Below, one piece after another: positions 63,654 through 64,000 of a DNA stretch of 64,000 nucleotides. The translations under genes and the position numbers were made by a program. The notes under the pieces were generated by a model, which did not search any database, had not been told where the DNA came from, and was given only the letters and a program-made list of their open reading frames with translations. The number at the start of each line of letters is the position of its first letter. Position 1 is the first letter of the stretch. The DNA is from Clostridiales bacterium. Lineage in GTDB: Bacteria > Bacillota > Clostridia > Lachnospirales > Lachnospiraceae. The DNA is taken from NCBI GenBank assembly GCA_012520645.1, contig JAAYNV010000027.1:1-64000 (forward strand), in the 5' to 3' direction.

Positions 63654-63935
63654 TATGCCATGCACAGGGCATAGGAAATTTAAATATTTCCGGCGTGGAT
63701 AAGCATAGAAAATATTACTATTTGAAGCGTATCAAAAGAAGAAGCAGATGGGATGATAGCGTCCATGAATGAGGTGGAGCTTCTTTCCGTCAGGGATAAA
63801 AAAACTATTGAACGGGAATATAGGGAGACGATACAGAAAAATGACTGCATGGAGTGGATTCGACTGATCAAGACCATACAGTACCGTAAAAAGAGGCGGA
63901 ATCAAAATGGAATTGTGGTAAAGTACATCGGATAG
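63654..63935 (+). pseudogene. Remnant of a CarD-family transcription factor
   Basis: Two pieces in different frames line up with the CarD/CdnL family. 63654-63733 encodes GIGNLNISGVDKHRKYYYLK, like the strand region of the RNA-polymerase-interacting domain. 63738-63935 (one base out of frame) encodes EEADGMIASMNEVELLS and then REYRETIQKNDCMEWIRLIK, like the helical DNA-binding domain. The middle ~30 residues, the N-terminus and the C-terminal end are missing. It looks like a decayed copy. An ATG at 63753 could still give a 60-aa peptide, but no RBS precedes it. Confidence 0.6.
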
Positions 63936-63987
63936 TGCTATACTGTTTTGAAAGGAATATTTCAGAAGAGAGAATGGAGGAGAACGG

Positions 63988-64000
63988 ATGATTTATAAGG
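63988..64000 (+). CDS. Start of the next gene (partial)
   Basis: ATG at 63988 after GGAGGAGAACGG, a good RBS at 5-7 nt. Only four codons (M-I-Y-K) are in the window, so the product cannot be named. Confidence 0.5.

Overview
The window looks like chromosome of an anaerobic, spore-forming member of the Clostridia, most likely Lachnospiraceae. The evidence is a full rnfCDGEAB operon, spore genes (cotJABC, a SleB-type hydrolase, a SpoIID-type protein), chemotaxis genes (cheV, cheR), a T-box in front of pheST, and AGGAGG-type ribosome binding sites. I cannot name a species from the sequence alone.

Layout: 1-330 is the 3' end of a 23S rRNA gene and its terminator. 333-13735 carries cheV, a sirtuin-like protein, an acidic membrane protein, hisHF, a thioesterase, TetR and RpiR regulators, a BaiN-like flavoprotein with a frameshift, cmk-ispH-rpsA, cheR and an exonuclease on the other strand. 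13884-18934 is the Rnf complex, followed by an anchored GH25 lysozyme. 20220 to about 36050 is an AT-richer accessory island. Its right part is an integrative mobilizable element (RepA-like ATPase, MobC, MOBP relaxase, large serine recombinase). Its left part holds unrecognised lipoproteins and membrane proteins, a LacI regulator and a YfcC-type transporter. 36061-46437 returns to chromosomal genes (AP2-domain protein, sleB-like, thrC, a GGDEF response regulator, citrate synthase, M24 peptidase, pckA). 46544-46806 is a structured small RNA with its own promoter and terminator. 46842-57919 holds a SpoIID-like protein, YihY, GreA, T-box-pheST, AraC-ClpP, cotJABC and ilvE. 57920-61212 is a leader with two tandem RAT antiterminator/terminator modules in front of a HAD hydrolase, HPr and enzyme I. 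The window ends with an AraC regulator, a MATE transporter and a decayed CarD-family gene.

How the genes work together: Rnf couples ferredoxin oxidation to NAD reduction and ion pumping. PckA, citrate synthase, ThrC, IlvE and HisHF are core carbon and amino-acid metabolism. HPr and EI are the general PTS proteins, and the leader suggests that sugar controls them through a BglG/LicT/GlcT-type antiterminator. The HPr lacks the usual regulatory serine 46.

Several genes are broken by single-base changes: a BaiN-like gene, an island lipoprotein, the AP2 gene and the SpoIID-like gene. Three of these lie at seven-base A/T runs, so either base-calling error or genuine slippage is possible. An island membrane gene also has an in-frame amber codon.
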